From positions 1,297,501 through 1,361,500 of the forward strand of contig JAQFVV010012477.1 in the NCBI GenBank assembly GCA_028023455.1: 64,000 nucleotides of DNA, in the 5' to 3' direction. Below are positions 61,771 through 64,000 of the stretch, in pieces. The notes under the pieces are model-generated. The model searched no databases, was not told the origin of the DNA, and saw nothing but the letters and a program-made list of their open reading frames with translations. This DNA is from Epiperipatus broadwayi. Taxonomy: Eukaryota; Onychophora; Udeonychophora; Euonychophora; Peripatidae. The position numbers and the translations under genes are program-made. Within the stretch, counting starts at the first letter, position 1; every line of letters begins with the position of its first letter.

Positions 61771-63385
61771 TAACTGCATAATGTGATGAAAAAAACCCGA
61801 GGAAGGATAAAACCATTTAATTGTTTAAAAATAAATTTTCCAAACATTTTTAATCAATATTTTCCAATGAGATGAGATGCAGGTTATTCACTGAAAAATA
61901 AAAGACATTTAATTTTTATATGACTAAATATTACATCAATAGAAAGGTTAGTTATTTAATATTAATATATACAAGGTTTATTATAACATTTATGCAGTAT
62001 CAGAATGATATCATTTAGATGTCTGTCAATGTTATTCAGGATATGATCATTTCCTAATGAGGGTTTGTAAATGTAAGTCCATAATTTCCTTAATAAATTT
62101 ATTGCCTTAAGTTATAATTATTTTGATGAAATTGTGTATTACACTAAATAGAGTATAGCCAATTATCAACTGCACCTTAACTGCATTTAGAATTAGTTTT
62201 TAAGAAATTAAGAAGTTTGATATTTATATTGGTTCCTGATATAAGTGTATTTTCTTTCAACAATGTAAGAATACCAAAGGCATAGCAGAGAGTTTACTTT
62301 GTCTGGTTTGCAATGGGTTTTGTTAACCTTGAAAGATTAATGATTACTTTTCTTAGCCTAAATATTATAGATTTTGATTATAAAGAGCAGTTAGTTGATT
62401 AACTTTATTTTTTAGTTTATGGATGAGTTTTGCATCACTGAATTGTGTAATAACTTGAAGACTTGAATTGATGCCATTAATATGTTGTCTTATAAGATTC
62501 TTTGAAACAATCTATTAAATGAAGAATCTGGAAAACACTCATTGAAACTACATAAAATCTTTATTAATTATCCCTTTGGTAGCATAACCTGGGTGGTTCA
62601 ACTATGATCGTAATTTCACTATTTATCAATCAAAAAGTTGCTAGTTCACTTTTCAACTTGTGTTCACTGAACAGGTCAGAAATGTCTAAAGAAAAAAGGA
62701 GATAAAACCATACAAGTATTTCATACTATTTTTTTTTGTTATTACATGTATTTAAAATGTGTTAATAAAAGTACATTTTAATTTTCAAAACATTAATAAT
62801 TTAACAAGATGGTATGCGAAAATTATTATCAAAAACCTTCAGACAATTAATATATACATTTATTATTTATATTATAAAGTTCCTTGTATAATTAGGAGAT
62901 TAACTTGAAACAGAGTTTTTGAAAACTCATTGTGAAAGTTATAATTTTATTAGAGCAGCATATAAAAACACATTAGAATTAAGATATATTAGTAAGATCA
63001 TTTGTAAAAATCAACAGAAAAACATGTGTGAATTATTTTCCTTTTTGACTCTTATAAAATATTTACAAGGACCTGCATTTTTATTCAGTAAATTATTAGG
63101 ATTTTTTTTATTGAGAACTTCTTTGATATTATTAAAAGTACTTTTATTATTTTTATATCATTTGACTGAAAGATATAACTATATTGTTTTAAACTATTTT
63201 CATTGATTTTATCAAATTCTAAGAACTTGACTGAAAACTATTCCATCAATATAACTATTGGCTGACTGACATATTATTAAAAAGTAGACCATTCCTTTTT
63301 TACTATATGTATATTACTTATAATAATAACTTTTTGTAATGAGATATTATCTTATATAGCACTATGTTGTTGTTTTTTTATGTAA
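61771..63385. other. No supported gene
   Basis: Possibly the upstream part of the LINE relic on the minus strand, too decayed to align by eye. The 95-codon plus frame at 62919-63206 has hydrophobic, AT-driven composition and no motif. Confidence 0.4.
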
Positions 63386-63733
63386 TAGTAATATTGGTGA
63401 TTAAGCCAATGCACATGCACTTTAAAGATAAATTATAAATGAATACTCTCAATTTTTCCAGACATGAGATATAGTATTTTAGAAAGAATGGAATAAATCC
63501 ACCCATTCTTTCAACCCAAACGTTTATGTATGGGCAAATCTTAAGTGTGTGGAATTAAGAGTGTCCACACACTTAAGATTTGCCCATACATAAATGTTTG
63601 GGTCGAAAGAATGGGTGGATTCATTCAATTTTTTTTAAAATACTATATCTCGTGTCTGGAAAAACTGAGAGTATTCATTTATAATTTATCTTTAAAGTGC
63701 ATGTGCATTGGCTTAATCACCAATATTACTATT
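63386..63733. repeat. Palindromic foldback, ~167-bp arms
   Basis: The left arm (63386-63551) runs from 'atgtaatagtaatattggtg' to 'cttaagtgtgtgga' and is mirrored by 63564-63733. The loop is ~12 bp. It carries 'ttaagccaatgcacatgcacttt', and 'tatatagcactatgt' lies just outside the left arm, linking it to the 5518 and 15773 elements. The plus frame 63545-63739 is a product of the palindrome. Confidence 0.85.
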
Positions 63734-64000
63734 AAATAACTTTTTGTGTAATTCAGAGATTCAACCAATTGATAGAGATGCTTAAACCATTGGACAGAAT
63801 ACCACTTATATGTTTAGAAACTGTATTTTCTAATTTTATAATATGATATTATTTAAGTAAAACAAACAGTTAAAACCATAATAAATACATCCATTTATAT
63901 GTAAACTATTTCACTCTTTAAAACAAACAACATACTATTTAAATACAGAAATAAAATTCTGTACAAAAATTCTAGTTGTAAGGAGTTTAAATTTTTGGAA

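Overview
This is a strongly AT-rich stretch of animal nuclear DNA. It has (AT)n and (GATA)n microsatellites, many foldback elements and decayed transposons, and no host protein-coding gene or exon that I can support. The mix of elements (RTE-type LINE tails, Ty3/gypsy, hAT, Merlin-like, pogo/Tigger-like, hammerhead-bearing retroelement, foldbacks with ATATAGC ends) fits an invertebrate. A mollusc, possibly a cephalopod, is my guess, but nothing here proves the taxon. Almost all long open frames are accidental or transposon shadows.

Layout. 0-14 kb: a ~1-kb imperfect palindrome, a short RTE-type LINE tail with target duplication, a foldback with a nested MITE, tRNA-like SINE heads, a broken Merlin/IS1595-type transposase fragment and several degenerate tandem arrays. 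14.6-26.4 kb: a Ty3/gypsy-like element on the minus strand (gag, RT, RNase H and integrase relics between ~0.56-0.6-kb LTR-like repeats). Inside it sits the most interesting object of the window: a multimer of a ~439-bp / 114-bp repeat carrying type I hammerhead ribozyme motifs, as in Penelope-like elements and animal retrozymes. 26.4-46.7 kb: foldbacks, a split hAT transposase relic on the minus strand, a Tigger-like element, and a ~670-bp (GATA)n array. 46.9-56.5 kb: a second minus-strand Ty3/gypsy-like element with unusually long ~2.27-kb LTRs; its 5' LTR carries a 1-kb Tigger-like insertion whose empty site is preserved in the sister LTR. 56.5-64 kb: a second composite foldback, a decayed LINE ORF2 on the minus strand and a terminal palindrome.

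How the parts relate. The window is a record of nested insertion. The order can be read directly: gypsy A first, then the hammerhead element inside it and an RTE LINE inside one of its LTRs; gypsy B first, then the Tigger-like element inside its LTR. All coding relics carry stops and frameshifts, so no element here looks autonomous. The hammerhead repeats are the only part that may still act, as RNA, without protein.
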